Shown in pieces: positions 47,266-57,520 of a DNA stretch of 64,000 bases. Positions within the stretch are counted from its first letter, which is position 1. Each line of letters opens with the position of its first letter. The position numbers and the translations under genes are program-made. The notes beneath the pieces are model-generated. The model was not told the origin of the DNA and searched no databases. It was given only the letters and a program-made list of their open reading frames with translations. The DNA is from Leptospira neocaledonica (GTDB lineage Bacteria > Spirochaetota > Leptospiria > Leptospirales > Leptospiraceae). The stretch spans positions 1-64,000 of the forward strand of contig NZ_NPEA01000013.1 in assembly GCF_002812205.1 (NCBI RefSeq), in the 5' to 3' direction.

Positions 47266-48516
47266 ATGTCGATAGAGATCAAGGTTCCCGAAATGGGTGA
47301 GTCCATTACGGAAGCAACAATAGCAAACTGGGTAAAAAAAGAAGGCGAACGAGTAGAACAGGACGAGGTCCTGGTGGAATTGGAAACCGACAAGGTGACC
47401 ATGGAGGTACCGGCCCCCTCGGCGGGAGTTCTCCAAAAAATTAACAAGAAGCCGGGGGAGACGGTCAAGATCAAAGAAGTGATCGGAATCATTGACCCTT
47501 CTGCCTCCGCAAAAAGCACTCCTACTTCAAGCACTCCTTCCTCAACGAATACAACACAAACTAACACAACCAGCGCAACGCAGAACGATACACTTCCTCC
47601 TGCTGTTCGTAAATTGATAGATGATAATGGATTAAATCCTGCTTCTATCTCTGGCTCCGGCAAGAACGGACAAATCACCAAAGAAGATGTGCTAAACGCA
47701 ATTGCAAATAAACAGTCTGCTCCTGCGGCTGCGGTTTCCGCGGCGCCTGTTGCGGCAAAGTCTGCTCCTTCTCCAGAAATTGCTAAAGCGGTTCCTGCCG
47801 CTTCTCGTAGTAATCTTCCGAGAGAAAACGTTGTTCCGATGACTAAACTTCGCCAGACGATCGCAAATCGTTTGGTTGCAGCTCAGCATAACGCAGCTCT
47901 ACTTACTACTTTTAACGAAGTGGATATGAGTGCGGTCATGGATCTTCGTTCTAAATACAAGGACAAGTTCAAAGACGCGCATAATATCAATTTAGGATTT
48001 ATGAGCTTCTTTACCAAGGCAGTGATCGGAGCTTTAAGATTTGTTCCTGCAATCAATGCAGAAATTCGCGGTACTGATCTGGTTTATAAAAACTACTTCG
48101 ATATCGGTGTGGCTGTTGGAGGTCCAAAAGGTCTGGTGGTTCCGATTGTTCGTGACGCGGATCTTTTAAGTTTCGCTCAGGTTGAATCCGAAATCGCTCG
48201 CCTCGCCAATAAGGTGAAGGACGGAAAAATCGATCTTTCCGATATGGAAGGTGGAACATTCACCATCTCCAATGGAGGGATTTACGGTTCCATGATGTCC
48301 ACTCCTATCCTGAACCCACCTCAAAGTGGAATTTTAGGACTTCATAATATTGTAAAACGTGCAGTAGTGGTGAACGACCAGATCGTGATCCGGCCTATGA
48401 TGTATGTTGCTCTTTCTTATGACCATAGGGTCGTAGATGGAAAAGAAGCGGTTACTTTCCTCGTGAAGGTAAAAGAAGCGATCGAAGATCCGACCCGCCT
48501 TCTTTTAGAAGTTTAA
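47266..48516 (+). CDS. sucB: 2-oxoglutarate dehydrogenase E2 (dihydrolipoyl succinyltransferase)
   Basis: The 416-residue protein has an N-terminal lipoyl domain with the lipoylated Lys in [14 protein letters not shown], a Thr/Ser/Asn-rich linker and a peripheral subunit-binding domain ([14 protein letters not shown] to DVLNAI). Another Ala/Pro linker leads to the catalytic domain with [29 protein letters not shown] and YDHRVVDGK (active His and Asp). The start at ATG 47266 has gtagga about 5 bases upstream; the longer frame from 47215 is not supported. First of a sucB-lpd-sucA operon. Confidence 0.95.
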   Translation: MSIEIKVPEMGESITEATIANWVKKEGERVEQDEVLVELETDKVTMEVPAPSAGVLQKINKKPGETVKIKEVIGIIDPSASAKSTPTSSTPSSTNTTQTNTTSATQNDTLPPAVRKLIDDNGLNPASISGSGKNGQITKEDVLNAIANKQSAPAAAVSAAPVAAKSAPSPEIAKAVPAASRSNLPRENVVPMTKLRQTIANRLVAAQHNAALLTTFNEVDMSAVMDLRSKYKDKFKDAHNINLGFMSFFTKAVIGALRFVPAINAEIRGTDLVYKNYFDIGVAVGGPKGLVVPIVRDADLLSFAQVESEIARLANKVKDGKIDLSDMEGGTFTISNGGIYGSMMSTPILNPPQSGILGLHNIVKRAVVVNDQIVIRPMMYVALSYDHRVVDGKEAVTFLVKVKEAIEDPTRLLLEV

Positions 48517-48531
48517 GGAAGTCTAATAAGT

Positions 48532-49935
48532 ATGGCGGAACAATACGACGTATTAGTGATCGGATCGGGACCTGGAGGTTATGTGGGTGCGATCCGAGCG
48601 GCTCAACTCGGGTTTAAAACCGGGATCATCGAAAAAAGAAAAACCTTGGGAGGAACCTGCTTGAACGTAGGTTGTATTCCTTCTAAGGCGCTTTTGGATT
48701 CTTCTGAAGAATATCATAAAGTTTTACATAAAACGGATATCCATGGGATCGGAGTTGGCAAAGTTACTCTGGACTTAAACAAACTCATGGAGCGTAAGAA
48801 CACTATCGTTAAGGAAGTCACAGACGGTGTAGACTACTTGATGAAAAAAAACAAGATCACTCGTTATGAGGGTTTTGGGAAATTGCTAGGAGGGGGCCAG
48901 GTAGAAGTTGCTCTCACAGACGGCAAAAAAGAAGTTCTTAGCGCGAAACATATCGTTCTGGCAACAGGTTCTGTTCCGATCGATATTCCAGGGCTTCCTG
49001 TGGATGGAAAGTCTATCATCACTTCTGACCATGCAATCGATCTAAAAGCAGTTCCTAAAAAACTGGTTGTGATCGGCGCTGGGGTCATCGGTTTGGAGTT
49101 AGGTTCCGTTTGGGGAAGACTCGGGGCAGAAGTCACAGTGGTGGAACTATTACCAGGGCTTCTTCCTACAGTAGACAGATCTTTTGGTAGCTTGTTGCAA
49201 AGAAGTTTAGAGTCCCAAGGTTTTAATTTCTTATTCGAACATAAAGTATTAGGAGCGACTGCTTCTAAATCTGGTGCTAAAGTAAAGATTGCTGCACCTG
49301 ACGGAAAAGAATCCGAACTGGATGCGGACGTTGTGCTTGTAGCAGTCGGCCGCAAACCGTTTATTGATGGGATCGGATTAGATGCTGCCGGGGTCCAATT
49401 AACAGAAAGAAAAAGGATCAAGGTAGATTCTCATTTCCAAACTAGCGCAGCTGGTATCTATGCAATCGGGGACGTAATCGACGGACCTATGCTTGCTCAT
49501 AAGGCGGAAGAAGAAGGTGTTGCACTTGCTGAATTACTCGCAGGTCAATCCGGACACGTTAATTACGCTGCGGTTCCAAGCATTATCTATACCTGGCCCG
49601 AAATGGCTTGGGTTGGAAAAGGTGAAGAAGAACTAAAAGCTGCCGGTGTAGAATACAAAGTAGGTAAGTCATTATTCAAGCCGAATGCGAGAGCTAAGGC
49701 TATGAACGAAGCGGAAGGCCAAGTCAAAATTTTAGCGGATAAAAAAACGGATAAGGTATTGGGAGCGTTTGTGTTCGGGCCTAGAGCTTCGGATATGATT
49801 GCTGAACTTGCGGTAGCGGTAGAGTTCGGTGCTTCTTCGGAAGATATAGCACGTTCTTTCCACGCGCATCCTACATTGTCCGAGGTCGTAAAAGAGGCCG
49901 CCATGGCCGTAGACAAATGGGCAATTCACGCTTAG
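48532..49935 (+). CDS. lpdA: Dihydrolipoyl dehydrogenase (E3)
   Basis: A 467-residue flavoprotein. It has the FAD-binding [17 protein letters not shown], the redox disulfide [13 protein letters not shown], the NAD-binding [25 protein letters not shown] and the C-terminal active-site HAHPTLSE with its His-Glu pair. It reoxidises the dihydrolipoyl group of SucB and may serve other lipoyl complexes. Lies 15 bases after sucB and 13 before sucA with an aaggaag ribosome-binding site. Confidence 0.96.
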   Translation: MAEQYDVLVIGSGPGGYVGAIRAAQLGFKTGIIEKRKTLGGTCLNVGCIPSKALLDSSEEYHKVLHKTDIHGIGVGKVTLDLNKLMERKNTIVKEVTDGVDYLMKKNKITRYEGFGKLLGGGQVEVALTDGKKEVLSAKHIVLATGSVPIDIPGLPVDGKSIITSDHAIDLKAVPKKLVVIGAGVIGLELGSVWGRLGAEVTVVELLPGLLPTVDRSFGSLLQRSLESQGFNFLFEHKVLGATASKSGAKVKIAAPDGKESELDADVVLVAVGRKPFIDGIGLDAAGVQLTERKRIKVDSHFQTSAAGIYAIGDVIDGPMLAHKAEEEGVALAELLAGQSGHVNYAAVPSIIYTWPEMAWVGKGEEELKAAGVEYKVGKSLFKPNARAKAMNEAEGQVKILADKKTDKVLGAFVFGPRASDMIAELAVAVEFGASSEDIARSFHAHPTLSEVVKEAAMAVDKWAIHA

Positions 49936-49948
49936 GGGAGATCCGATC

Positions 49949-52726
49949 ATGAAAATCGAACAATTGATGGCATTATACGGAGAGAACGGAGCATTACTCG
50001 AAGAACTTTACGAAAAGTTTAAGAAGGACCCGAACTCTCTGGACAAAGAATGGTCTTTATTCTTCCAGGAAGTGGAGACTAACGGAGTATATCCTCAGAA
50101 CGGATCCAACGGAAACGGGAATGGCAACGGAAAATCAGCGGTTGCCACTTCCTTTACGGATGCGCAAGCCGGATCCATCAGAGAGATGGGGATTATCAAC
50201 CTGTTGAACGCGTATCGTAGACAGGGGCACTTAGCGGCAAATGTAGATCCTCTTGGAATTTCTCAACCGAACCGTAAGTTCATCGAATCTAAATTGGGGA
50301 ATCTGACTCCTGCGGATTTGGATACGGTAGTCGACACACAGAATCCTTCTCTGGGTCGTGCTAAGCTGAAAGATGTTGTGGCTTGGTTTGAAAAAGCATA
50401 CTGCAGCACTGTGGGTTACGAGCAATATTATCTAGTAAATGATGAAGAAAGAGAATGGCTCCAACATCAGATCGAGTCAGCGGAATATCATGCGCCTCTT
50501 CCTAAAAGTACACGCTTAAGGCTGTTCGAAAAATTATTCCAAGCGGATCATTTGGAAACATTCTTAGCTAAAAAATACGTGGGTAAAAAACGTTTCTCCT
50601 TGGAAGGAGGAGAAAGTATGATCCCTATGCTCGACACGATCGTAGAAGAAGCCGGACGTTTCAAAATGGACGGACTCGTGATCGGTATGGCGCATAGGGG
50701 ACGTTTGAACGTACTTGTGAACGTGATCGAAAAGCCAGCCTCTCTAGTATTCGCTGAATTCGAAGAGAAGGCAGACAAAAGTGCTGGAAGTTATGCGGAC
50801 GTTAAGTATCATTTAGGATATTCTAACAGTAAAATGACTTCGAGCGGAAAAGAGGTGAAACTTTCTCTTGCGTTCAACCCAAGTCACCTAGAGGCAGTGA
50901 ACCCGGTTGTTACCGGTTCCGTTCGTGCTCGCCAAGAGCAGTACGGAGATGCGGATCGTTCTAAATTTATGCCGATCACCATCCATGGAGATGCAGCGTT
51001 TGCAGGTCAGGGTGTGGTGGCTGAAACTATCAACTTAATGAATCTGGATGGTTATACTACCGGTGGAACTTTCCATATAGTGATCAATAACCAGATCGGA
51101 TTTACTACTTTACCGAATGAATCTAGATCCACGTTATACGCAACCGATCTCGCAAAAGGATACCAGATCCCTATTGTTCACGTAAATGGGGATGATCCGG
51201 AAGCGGTGTACCGAGTGACCAAACTCGGAATGGAATACCGTCAAAAGTTCAAAAAAGACTTTATCATAGATTTGATCTGTTACCGTAGATTAGGTCATAA
51301 CGAAACCGACGAGCCTGCATTCACTCAGCCTAAGATGTATTCCATCATCAAAAATCACCTTCCTACAGCTCAATTATATGAGAAAAAGCTGATAAATGAC
51401 GGAGATATTTCCGGAGAAGAATTAGACTTCATCAAGAATGGTTCCGCTCAAGGTTTGGAAGATTCTTTCCAAAGAGCAAAAGAGCAAGATATCAAGATGA
51501 AAGTGGATACAATGCAGGGTGTTTGGGCGAAATATTCCAAAGAACCTCTGGATAGTGGTACTGCTACTTCTCTTCTTGCGGAACAAATTGATCGTATCGT
51601 AAAAGCGATCACGACTGTTCCTGATGGTTTTACTCCGAATCCTAAACTAGTAAAACTTCTCCAAAGCCGGAAAGAAATGGCGGAAGGAAAAGTTTCTTTG
51701 GATTACGGAATGGCGGAAGCGCTTTCTTTCGGTTCGATCTTGGAGAACGGATTTAGAGTTCGTCTTTCCGGTCAGGATAGCCAACGAGGAACATTCTCTC
51801 ATAGACATGCAGTTCTTGTGGATATCAACTCAGGAGCAAAATACGTAGGTCTAAACCATATTTCTGAAAAACAAGCCAAGGCAGAAGTAGTGAACTCTTC
51901 CTTGTCCGAATTTTCCGTTTTAGGTTTTGAATACGGTTATTCTCTTTCAGATCCGAGTGCACTCGTGCTTTGGGAGGCTCAGTTCGGTGACTTTGCAAAT
52001 AATACTCAGGTGATCTTTGACCAATTCCTTTCCAGTTCCGAAGTGAAATGGCAGAGGATGTCGGGTCTTGTGGTACTTCTTCCACACGGATACGAAGGAC
52101 AAGGACCAGAACATAGTTCCGGTAGGGTAGAAAGATTCCTGCAGCTTTGTGCGGACAATAATATGCAAGTGGCAAACTGTACGAATGCCGCTCAGTATTT
52201 CCATTTGCTTCGTAGACAGATACTGCGCAATTTCCGTAAACCTCTGATCATCTTCACTCCTAAGTCTTTATTACGTTTCCCTGGAGCACTTTCTCCGATA
52301 GACGATCTGTTAAAAGGAGCGTTTAAGGAAGTTCTTCCTGATGCGGGAGACTTGAAAGCAGATAAGGTGGAGAAAATTGTATTCAGCTTTGGAAAAGTAT
52401 ATTATGATCTTCTAAAATATAGAGAAGAGAATAAGGTGCAAAATACAGCGCTGATCCGAGTGGAACAAGTATATCCTTTCCCAGCGAAAGAGATCCAGGA
52501 AGTTCTGAAAACTTATAAAAACGCCAAAACTTTTGTTTGGTGCCAAGAAGAACCTAAAAACCAGGGCGCTTGGACATTTGTAAGAGATAGATTCGAAGAT
52601 CTTCTTCCTAATGGAACAAAACTCAATTACGCTGGTAGAAAAGAATCTGCAAGCCCTGCTGCAGGACATATGAAAGTCCATACACAAGAGCAGGAACATC
52701 TTGTTTCAGACGCTTATTCGGTCTGA
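49949..52726 (+). CDS. sucA: 2-oxoglutarate dehydrogenase E1
   Basis: The 925-residue thiamine-diphosphate enzyme has the short N-terminal E1o segment ([14 protein letters not shown]), a Gly/Asn-rich linker (about 50-62), [14 protein letters not shown], the ThDP motif [12 protein letters not shown] to [24 protein letters not shown], the HRHAVL region and [14 protein letters not shown]. It decarboxylates 2-oxoglutarate and passes the succinyl group to SucB. A strong aggggag precedes the ATG. Having E1 last, after E2 and E3, is unlike the E. coli sucAB order. Confidence 0.96.
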   Translation: MKIEQLMALYGENGALLEELYEKFKKDPNSLDKEWSLFFQEVETNGVYPQNGSNGNGNGNGKSAVATSFTDAQAGSIREMGIINLLNAYRRQGHLAANVDPLGISQPNRKFIESKLGNLTPADLDTVVDTQNPSLGRAKLKDVVAWFEKAYCSTVGYEQYYLVNDEEREWLQHQIESAEYHAPLPKSTRLRLFEKLFQADHLETFLAKKYVGKKRFSLEGGESMIPMLDTIVEEAGRFKMDGLVIGMAHRGRLNVLVNVIEKPASLVFAEFEEKADKSAGSYADVKYHLGYSNSKMTSSGKEVKLSLAFNPSHLEAVNPVVTGSVRARQEQYGDADRSKFMPITIHGDAAFAGQGVVAETINLMNLDGYTTGGTFHIVINNQIGFTTLPNESRSTLYATDLAKGYQIPIVHVNGDDPEAVYRVTKLGMEYRQKFKKDFIIDLICYRRLGHNETDEPAFTQPKMYSIIKNHLPTAQLYEKKLINDGDISGEELDFIKNGSAQGLEDSFQRAKEQDIKMKVDTMQGVWAKYSKEPLDSGTATSLLAEQIDRIVKAITTVPDGFTPNPKLVKLLQSRKEMAEGKVSLDYGMAEALSFGSILENGFRVRLSGQDSQRGTFSHRHAVLVDINSGAKYVGLNHISEKQAKAEVVNSSLSEFSVLGFEYGYSLSDPSALVLWEAQFGDFANNTQVIFDQFLSSSEVKWQRMSGLVVLLPHGYEGQGPEHSSGRVERFLQLCADNNMQVANCTNAAQYFHLLRRQILRNFRKPLIIFTPKSLLRFPGALSPIDDLLKGAFKEVLPDAGDLKADKVEKIVFSFGKVYYDLLKYREENKVQNTALIRVEQVYPFPAKEIQEVLKTYKNAKTFVWCQEEPKNQGAWTFVRDRFEDLLPNGTKLNYAGRKESASPAAGHMKVHTQEQEHLVSDAYSV

Positions 52727-52732
52727 TCTTAG

Positions 52733-53140
52733 GTGTCGAATAACGTGGGAGAGCCCGTTCTATTAGCATTAGTGTTTGCAGATCGGGTTATCTCGGAAGA
52801 TAACGGGAAAAAAGGGATCATAGGAACTTTTACTAAGTTCTTTACCGGACAATTTCCTGTAGTCTTTCCTCCTTGGGGAATATATGTGTGTGTCACAAAT
52901 CTTTCCCCAGGAGACCATGAATTTTCCTTAGAATTAGAACACGCAGATACGGGCGAAAAAGTTATAGGGGTCGGAGGAAATATCCGAGTCAATAATGGTT
53001 CCGAGCCTGTAGAAATAGGTCTTCCAATCCCCCATGCAGTTTTTCCTAAAGAAGGTAGATATATTCTACTTTTTAAAGTGGGTTCCGAAATTGTAGGAAG
53101 TCGCCCTCTCTGGGTGGATAAATTAAACTCTCCTACCTGA
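52733..53140 (+). CDS. DUF6941-like small protein
   Basis: The 135-residue protein begins PVLLALVFADRVISEDNGKK and continues GIIGTFTKFFTGQFPVVFPP, the pattern of the DUF6941 family (beta-sandwich, unknown function). The rest is beta-rich with no catalytic motif. It starts at GTG only 6 bases after the sucA stop, without an obvious ribosome-binding site, so it may rely on coupling. No signal peptide, hence cytoplasmic. Its place behind 2-oxoglutarate dehydrogenase may be chance. Confidence 0.65.
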   Translation: MSNNVGEPVLLALVFADRVISEDNGKKGIIGTFTKFFTGQFPVVFPPWGIYVCVTNLSPGDHEFSLELEHADTGEKVIGVGGNIRVNNGSEPVEIGLPIPHAVFPKEGRYILLFKVGSEIVGSRPLWVDKLNSPT

Positions 53141-53300
53141 TCCGATCTTTTAGAAAATCCTAAATCTTTTACGAGTCCCTTCGTTTTCTTGTACGATCGG
53201 ATAATAATTTTTTTCCAATATTAATCTTTTGAAATGCGCTTGCTTTGGAAAATTTTCCAAGTATTCTACCTAACTCTAATATACAAATTTATTATATATT

Positions 53301-54848
53301 ATGGCGACCCCTGCAGAAAAAGATATGACATTAGAAAAGGCTTTGAAGGATGCAAAACTGATCGAATCCAAATACAAAGGCCTTCTGGAGTCTTTGCCCG
53401 ATTCTATCGTAATGGTAAACGATTCCGGAAGTATCGTGTTTGTGAACGAGCAGGCTCTTAGAATGTTCGATTACAAACTACAAGAACTTCTCGGACAGCC
53501 GGTTGAAGTCCTTCTTCCTGATAGGTTTAGAAAAAACCATATTTCTTATCGTGATCATTATTTTACTCAACCCAGGACAAGATCGATGGGAGTGGGTTCG
53601 GAGCTTTTCGGCAGGAAATCAAACGGCACAGAATTCCCGGTAGAGATTAGTTTAAGTCCGTATCATACGGAAGAAGCAACATTGGTACTAAGTGCCATCC
53701 GCGACATTAGAGAAAGGATCAAGGCGGAGGCGAAGTTCAGGGGTCTTTTGGAATCTGCTCCCGATGCAGTCGTAATAGTGAATCGAGAAGGAGATATAGT
53801 CCTAATCAATTCCCAAGCAGAAAAATTATTCGGATATCCCAGAGAAGAATTATTACATAAACCTGTTGAAGTTTTGGTACCGGAAAGATTCAGAGCGAAC
53901 CATCCGCAAAACAGGATCGGATTTTTTAAGGATCCAAAAGTCCGAGGAATGGGTAGCGGGCTAGAACTATACGGACTTAAGAAGAACGGATTAGAATTTC
54001 CCGTGGAAATCAGTTTAAGTCCTCTGGAAACGGAAGAAGGTATGCTGGTTTCCAGTTCTATTCGCGACATCACAGAAAGAAAACAGCAAGAAGAATTTAG
54101 AAGAGCCGCATTAGAAGAACAGAATGAAAGAATGAAGGAAACCGCCAGATTAAAAAGTGAATTTCTGGCAAACATGTCTCATGAGTTAAGAACTCCTCTG
54201 AATGGTATCATAGGTTTTTCGGAATTACTCTCTGACGAAAGACCGGGGCCTCTGAACGAAAAACAAAAAGAATACTTAACGGATATTTTAAATAGTGCGA
54301 ACCATCTTTTGAAATTGATCAACGACGTTCTAGATCTCGCTAAGGTGGAATCCGGAAAGATGGAATTGTTTTTAGAAACATTCTCCCTATCCACCGCTAT
54401 TAAAGAGGTTTCTTCCATCATTCGTCCATTATTAAGAAAGAAGCGGATCAATTTTTCGATAAAAGTAGAGGAATCTATAGATGCGGTGATCTTGGATCCT
54501 CAAAAGATAAAACAGATCTTATATAATCTTCTATCCAATGCTGTTAAGTTCAGTCACGAAAGCGGAAATATCAGAGTGAATATGGAGGCAGAAGACAAGG
54601 ATATGATTCGAATGAGATTCGAAGACGACGGAATAGGTATTGGTGAAAACGATCTAACCAGGATTTTTGAGGAATTCCAACAAATAGACAGTGGGGCCAA
54701 TCGACAATTCCAAGGAACAGGACTCGGACTTGCCCTGACCAAAAGGATCGTGGAATTGATGAACGGAACAATAAATGTAGAAAGTGAGTTGGGAAAAGGG
54801 TCCGTTTTTACTATAATACTTCCAAGAAAGATCTCTAACGGTAAGTAA
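53301..54848 (+). CDS. Sensor histidine kinase with two tandem PAS domains
   Basis: A 515-residue cytoplasmic kinase. Two PAS domains (about 24-140 and 148-262) are close copies: both carry GLLES-[LA]-PD, VEVL-[LV]-P-[DE]-RFR and [10 protein letters not shown]. HisKA follows with [12 protein letters not shown], phospho-His294. HATPase has NLLSNAVKF (N box), [10 protein letters not shown] (G1) and [14 protein letters not shown] (G2). No membrane span. The next gene, 2 bases downstream, is a single-domain response regulator, its probable phosphorylation partner. Confidence 0.95.
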   Translation: MATPAEKDMTLEKALKDAKLIESKYKGLLESLPDSIVMVNDSGSIVFVNEQALRMFDYKLQELLGQPVEVLLPDRFRKNHISYRDHYFTQPRTRSMGVGSELFGRKSNGTEFPVEISLSPYHTEEATLVLSAIRDIRERIKAEAKFRGLLESAPDAVVIVNREGDIVLINSQAEKLFGYPREELLHKPVEVLVPERFRANHPQNRIGFFKDPKVRGMGSGLELYGLKKNGLEFPVEISLSPLETEEGMLVSSSIRDITERKQQEEFRRAALEEQNERMKETARLKSEFLANMSHELRTPLNGIIGFSELLSDERPGPLNEKQKEYLTDILNSANHLLKLINDVLDLAKVESGKMELFLETFSLSTAIKEVSSIIRPLLRKKRINFSIKVEESIDAVILDPQKIKQILYNLLSNAVKFSHESGNIRVNMEAEDKDMIRMRFEDDGIGIGENDLTRIFEEFQQIDSGANRQFQGTGLGLALTKRIVELMNGTINVESELGKGSVFTIILPRKISNGK

Positions 54849-54850
54849 AT

Positions 54851-55228
54851 ATGGCTCCTAAAGTTTTGGTAGTGGATGATAATATCGTAAATCTTAAATT
54901 GATTTGCGAATTATTGGAGCTGGATGAATACGAAGTTTTAAAAGCAGGAAATGCTGAAGAAGCACTTCAGATAATTGAGAATTTTCCTTTAGATCTGATT
55001 CTTATGGATATAGAATTACCGGGGATAGATGGACTTACACTTACTAGACAATTAAAAGAAAGGGAGAATACGAAGAATATACCGATCATAGCTGTTACTG
55101 CATTTGCAATGAAAGGAGATGCTCAAAAGGCCTATGGAGCAGGTTGCGACGGTTATATTACAAAACCAATTGATACGAGGAAATTTACGGAACAAATTAG
55201 CGGTTTTATCAAGGGGCTGAATCCGTGA
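54851..55228 (+). CDS. Single-domain response regulator (CheY/DivK type)
   Basis: A 125-residue receiver domain without an output domain. Acidic pocket VVDDN (Asp9, Asp10), phospho-Asp53 in ILMDIELPGIDG, VTAFAM switch Thr and KPID with the conserved Lys are all present. ATG starts 2 bases after the histidine kinase stop, so both are one unit. It probably relays phosphate to another protein, for instance within this signalling block. Confidence 0.93.
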   Translation: MAPKVLVVDDNIVNLKLICELLELDEYEVLKAGNAEEALQIIENFPLDLILMDIELPGIDGLTLTRQLKERENTKNIPIIAVTAFAMKGDAQKAYGAGCDGYITKPIDTRKFTEQISGFIKGLNP

Positions 55229-55286
55229 TCTACGAGGTTTTTTTCGTCCCTTACTTTTACACGATCCATTTTTGGACTAAAATTTT

Positions 55287-57380
55287 ATGGTTATTCTAGT
55301 CGTAGACGACAGTTATCAAAATCGGAAATTAATTTCTGCTCAGTTAGAAAACGGGTCTAGGAAAATTTGCACTGCTTCCAACGGTATAGAGGCTTTAGAG
55401 ATCTTGGAGAATACGGAAGTGGATCTGATCATTTCCGATATTCTAATGCCTCAAATGGATGGGTACCAATTTTGTTCTCAAGTGAGGCAGAATGAGAAAA
55501 TTAAACATATTCCAATTATCATATATACTGCCACCTATACTTCCGAATCGGACGAGAAACTTTCTTTCGATTTAGGAGCAGACGCGTTTTTGAAAAAACC
55601 TGCCGGTTTAAAACTGTTAGAAGAAACAGTAACAAGACTAATCAAAAATCCCAGATCGGAGCGCGATATTAAAAGATTGGTTATGGACTCGGCACCTCTT
55701 CGCCAATACAATCACAGGCTTGTGGAAAAATTAGAAGAGAAAAATTTCGAACTCCAGAAGAGAAGTGAAGAATTAGGTTACGAAATAGAAGAGAGAAGAA
55801 GAGCAGAAAGGCTGAATCGTGAAGGTGAAGAATTATTTAAGGAACTTACGGAAGCAATTCATGAAGTATTTTGGCTAACTAGTCTTTCTAAAAATGAGAT
55901 CATTTATGTCAGCCAAGGATACGAGCAGATTTGGGGAAAAACCAGAAAAAGCCTTTTAGACAATCCGATCTCTTGGATGGAATGTATCCATCCTGATGAT
56001 AGGGATAGAGTAATCGAAAGTGCAAAGACTAGGCAAGTAACAGGGGAATATAGAGAAGAATATAGAATCATCCGTCCGGATGGAGAGATCAGATGGATAA
56101 GAGATAAAGCATTTCCTGTTAAGAACGAAAGAGGTGATACGATTCGAGTTGCGGGAGTTGCAGAAGATATTACCGAACATAAGTTGAAAGAATCCCAGCT
56201 AAAGGAGGTTGAAAAAAGAAGGGCGGAGTTGGAAGAACAACTGATCCAAGCACAAAAACTGGAAAGTTTAGGTACCCTGGCAAGCGGGATTGCTCACGAT
56301 TTTAACAATATACTGTCTATTATTATGGGCCACACTTCGGTGATAGAGATTAGCAGGAATAACCCTGAGAAATTCTCCCAACATATCTCTGCCTTGCATG
56401 TGGCTGCTCAAAGAGGAGCTTCGCTAGTTAGACAACTCCTGACATTCGCCAGAAAAACGGAATTCAATCTGGAACCGGCGCAAATAAACGATATTATATT
56501 AGAAATTGGTAAATTGATTTCCCAGACATTTCCTAAGAACATTAGGCTTTTTACGGACTTTCAGGAAAATCTTCCTTTGGTTAAAGTGGACGCCAATCAG
56601 ATCCATCAGGTTTTATTAAACTTGTGTGTGAATGCTAGGGATGCCATGTCGGAGGGAGGGATCTTGAGCATAGAAACCTTCTTAACGGACTCGGAAAGTC
56701 TAAAGGCTGGATATTCTAAAAGTTTAGCAGAAAAATACGTAATACTCCGGATCTCCGATTCCGGAACTGGGATGAACGAAAAAACAAAACAAAGGATATT
56801 CGAACCGTTCTTCACTACGAAAGATATAGGTAAAGGAACAGGATTAGGGCTCGCATTGGCATACAGTGTGATCGAGAATCATAAAGGTTGGATCGAAGTA
56901 GAATCCGAATTAGGAAAAGGAACTACATTCTTCGTATACTTGCCTGTATCGAAAGATAAATCGGAAGTAGATATAAAATCTGCTCCTTTAGAATCAGAGT
57001 CGCTAGGAGGAAAAGAAAGTATACTTATAATCGAAGATGAAGAACTCCTCAGAGATATGTTGACTGATCTTTTGGAGTCCAAGGGATACAAAGTATATTT
57101 GGCTGTAGACGGAGAAGATGGAGTGGAACAATTTCTTCTGAGGCATTCTCAAATCTCATTAGTACTAACGGATCTGGGTCTTCCTAAGTTTGGAGGAGGA
57201 GAAGTGATCAAAAGGATCAGAGCAATTCATAGTTCCGTTAAAATTGTTCTCGCAAGTGGATTTATGGAACCTGAGTTAAAAGTTTCCTTAAAAGATTTCG
57301 GAGTGAGCTATTTTATCCAAAAGCCGTATTTGGGCACAGAGATCCTTTCCTGTATACGTTCTGCTCTGGATCAAAAGTAA
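55287..57380 (+). CDS. Hybrid histidine kinase (REC-PAS-HisKA-HATPase-REC)
   Basis: The 697-residue protein has an N-terminal receiver (phospho-Asp51 in IISDILMPQMDG), a coiled coil (about 140-195), a PAS/PAC domain (about 195-300, WMECIHPDDRDRV, GVAEDITEHK), HisKA with SGIAHDFNNILS (His337), HATPase with the N, G1 (DSGTGM) and G2 ([12 protein letters not shown]) boxes, and a C-terminal receiver (Asp629 in LVLTDLGLPKFGGG). All sites look intact. Two receivers flanking the kinase allow input from one kinase and output to another, so it may sit mid-way in a phosphorelay. Confidence 0.95.
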   Translation: MVILVVDDSYQNRKLISAQLENGSRKICTASNGIEALEILENTEVDLIISDILMPQMDGYQFCSQVRQNEKIKHIPIIIYTATYTSESDEKLSFDLGADAFLKKPAGLKLLEETVTRLIKNPRSERDIKRLVMDSAPLRQYNHRLVEKLEEKNFELQKRSEELGYEIEERRRAERLNREGEELFKELTEAIHEVFWLTSLSKNEIIYVSQGYEQIWGKTRKSLLDNPISWMECIHPDDRDRVIESAKTRQVTGEYREEYRIIRPDGEIRWIRDKAFPVKNERGDTIRVAGVAEDITEHKLKESQLKEVEKRRAELEEQLIQAQKLESLGTLASGIAHDFNNILSIIMGHTSVIEISRNNPEKFSQHISALHVAAQRGASLVRQLLTFARKTEFNLEPAQINDIILEIGKLISQTFPKNIRLFTDFQENLPLVKVDANQIHQVLLNLCVNARDAMSEGGILSIETFLTDSESLKAGYSKSLAEKYVILRISDSGTGMNEKTKQRIFEPFFTTKDIGKGTGLGLALAYSVIENHKGWIEVESELGKGTTFFVYLPVSKDKSEVDIKSAPLESESLGGKESILIIEDEELLRDMLTDLLESKGYKVYLAVDGEDGVEQFLLRHSQISLVLTDLGLPKFGGGEVIKRIRAIHSSVKIVLASGFMEPELKVSLKDFGVSYFIQKPYLGTEILSCIRSALDQK

Positions 57381-57520
57381 GATCCAAGTTCCCGTTCGTT
57401 CGCTGATTCAGTTTAGATCCATATTTCACTTAATTTTATCTTATATTAGAAATAAAATATTGATCCGTGTAGCAATCGCTACAGTGTTGGTTTTAATCCA
57501 AGTGAAAAAGAGAAACGAAA

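Noticed and set aside
48864..49421. 185-codon open frame antisense to lpdA
   Set aside because: It is the reverse complement of a highly conserved gene, is Ser/Pro-rich, and has no ribosome-binding site or homology-like pattern.
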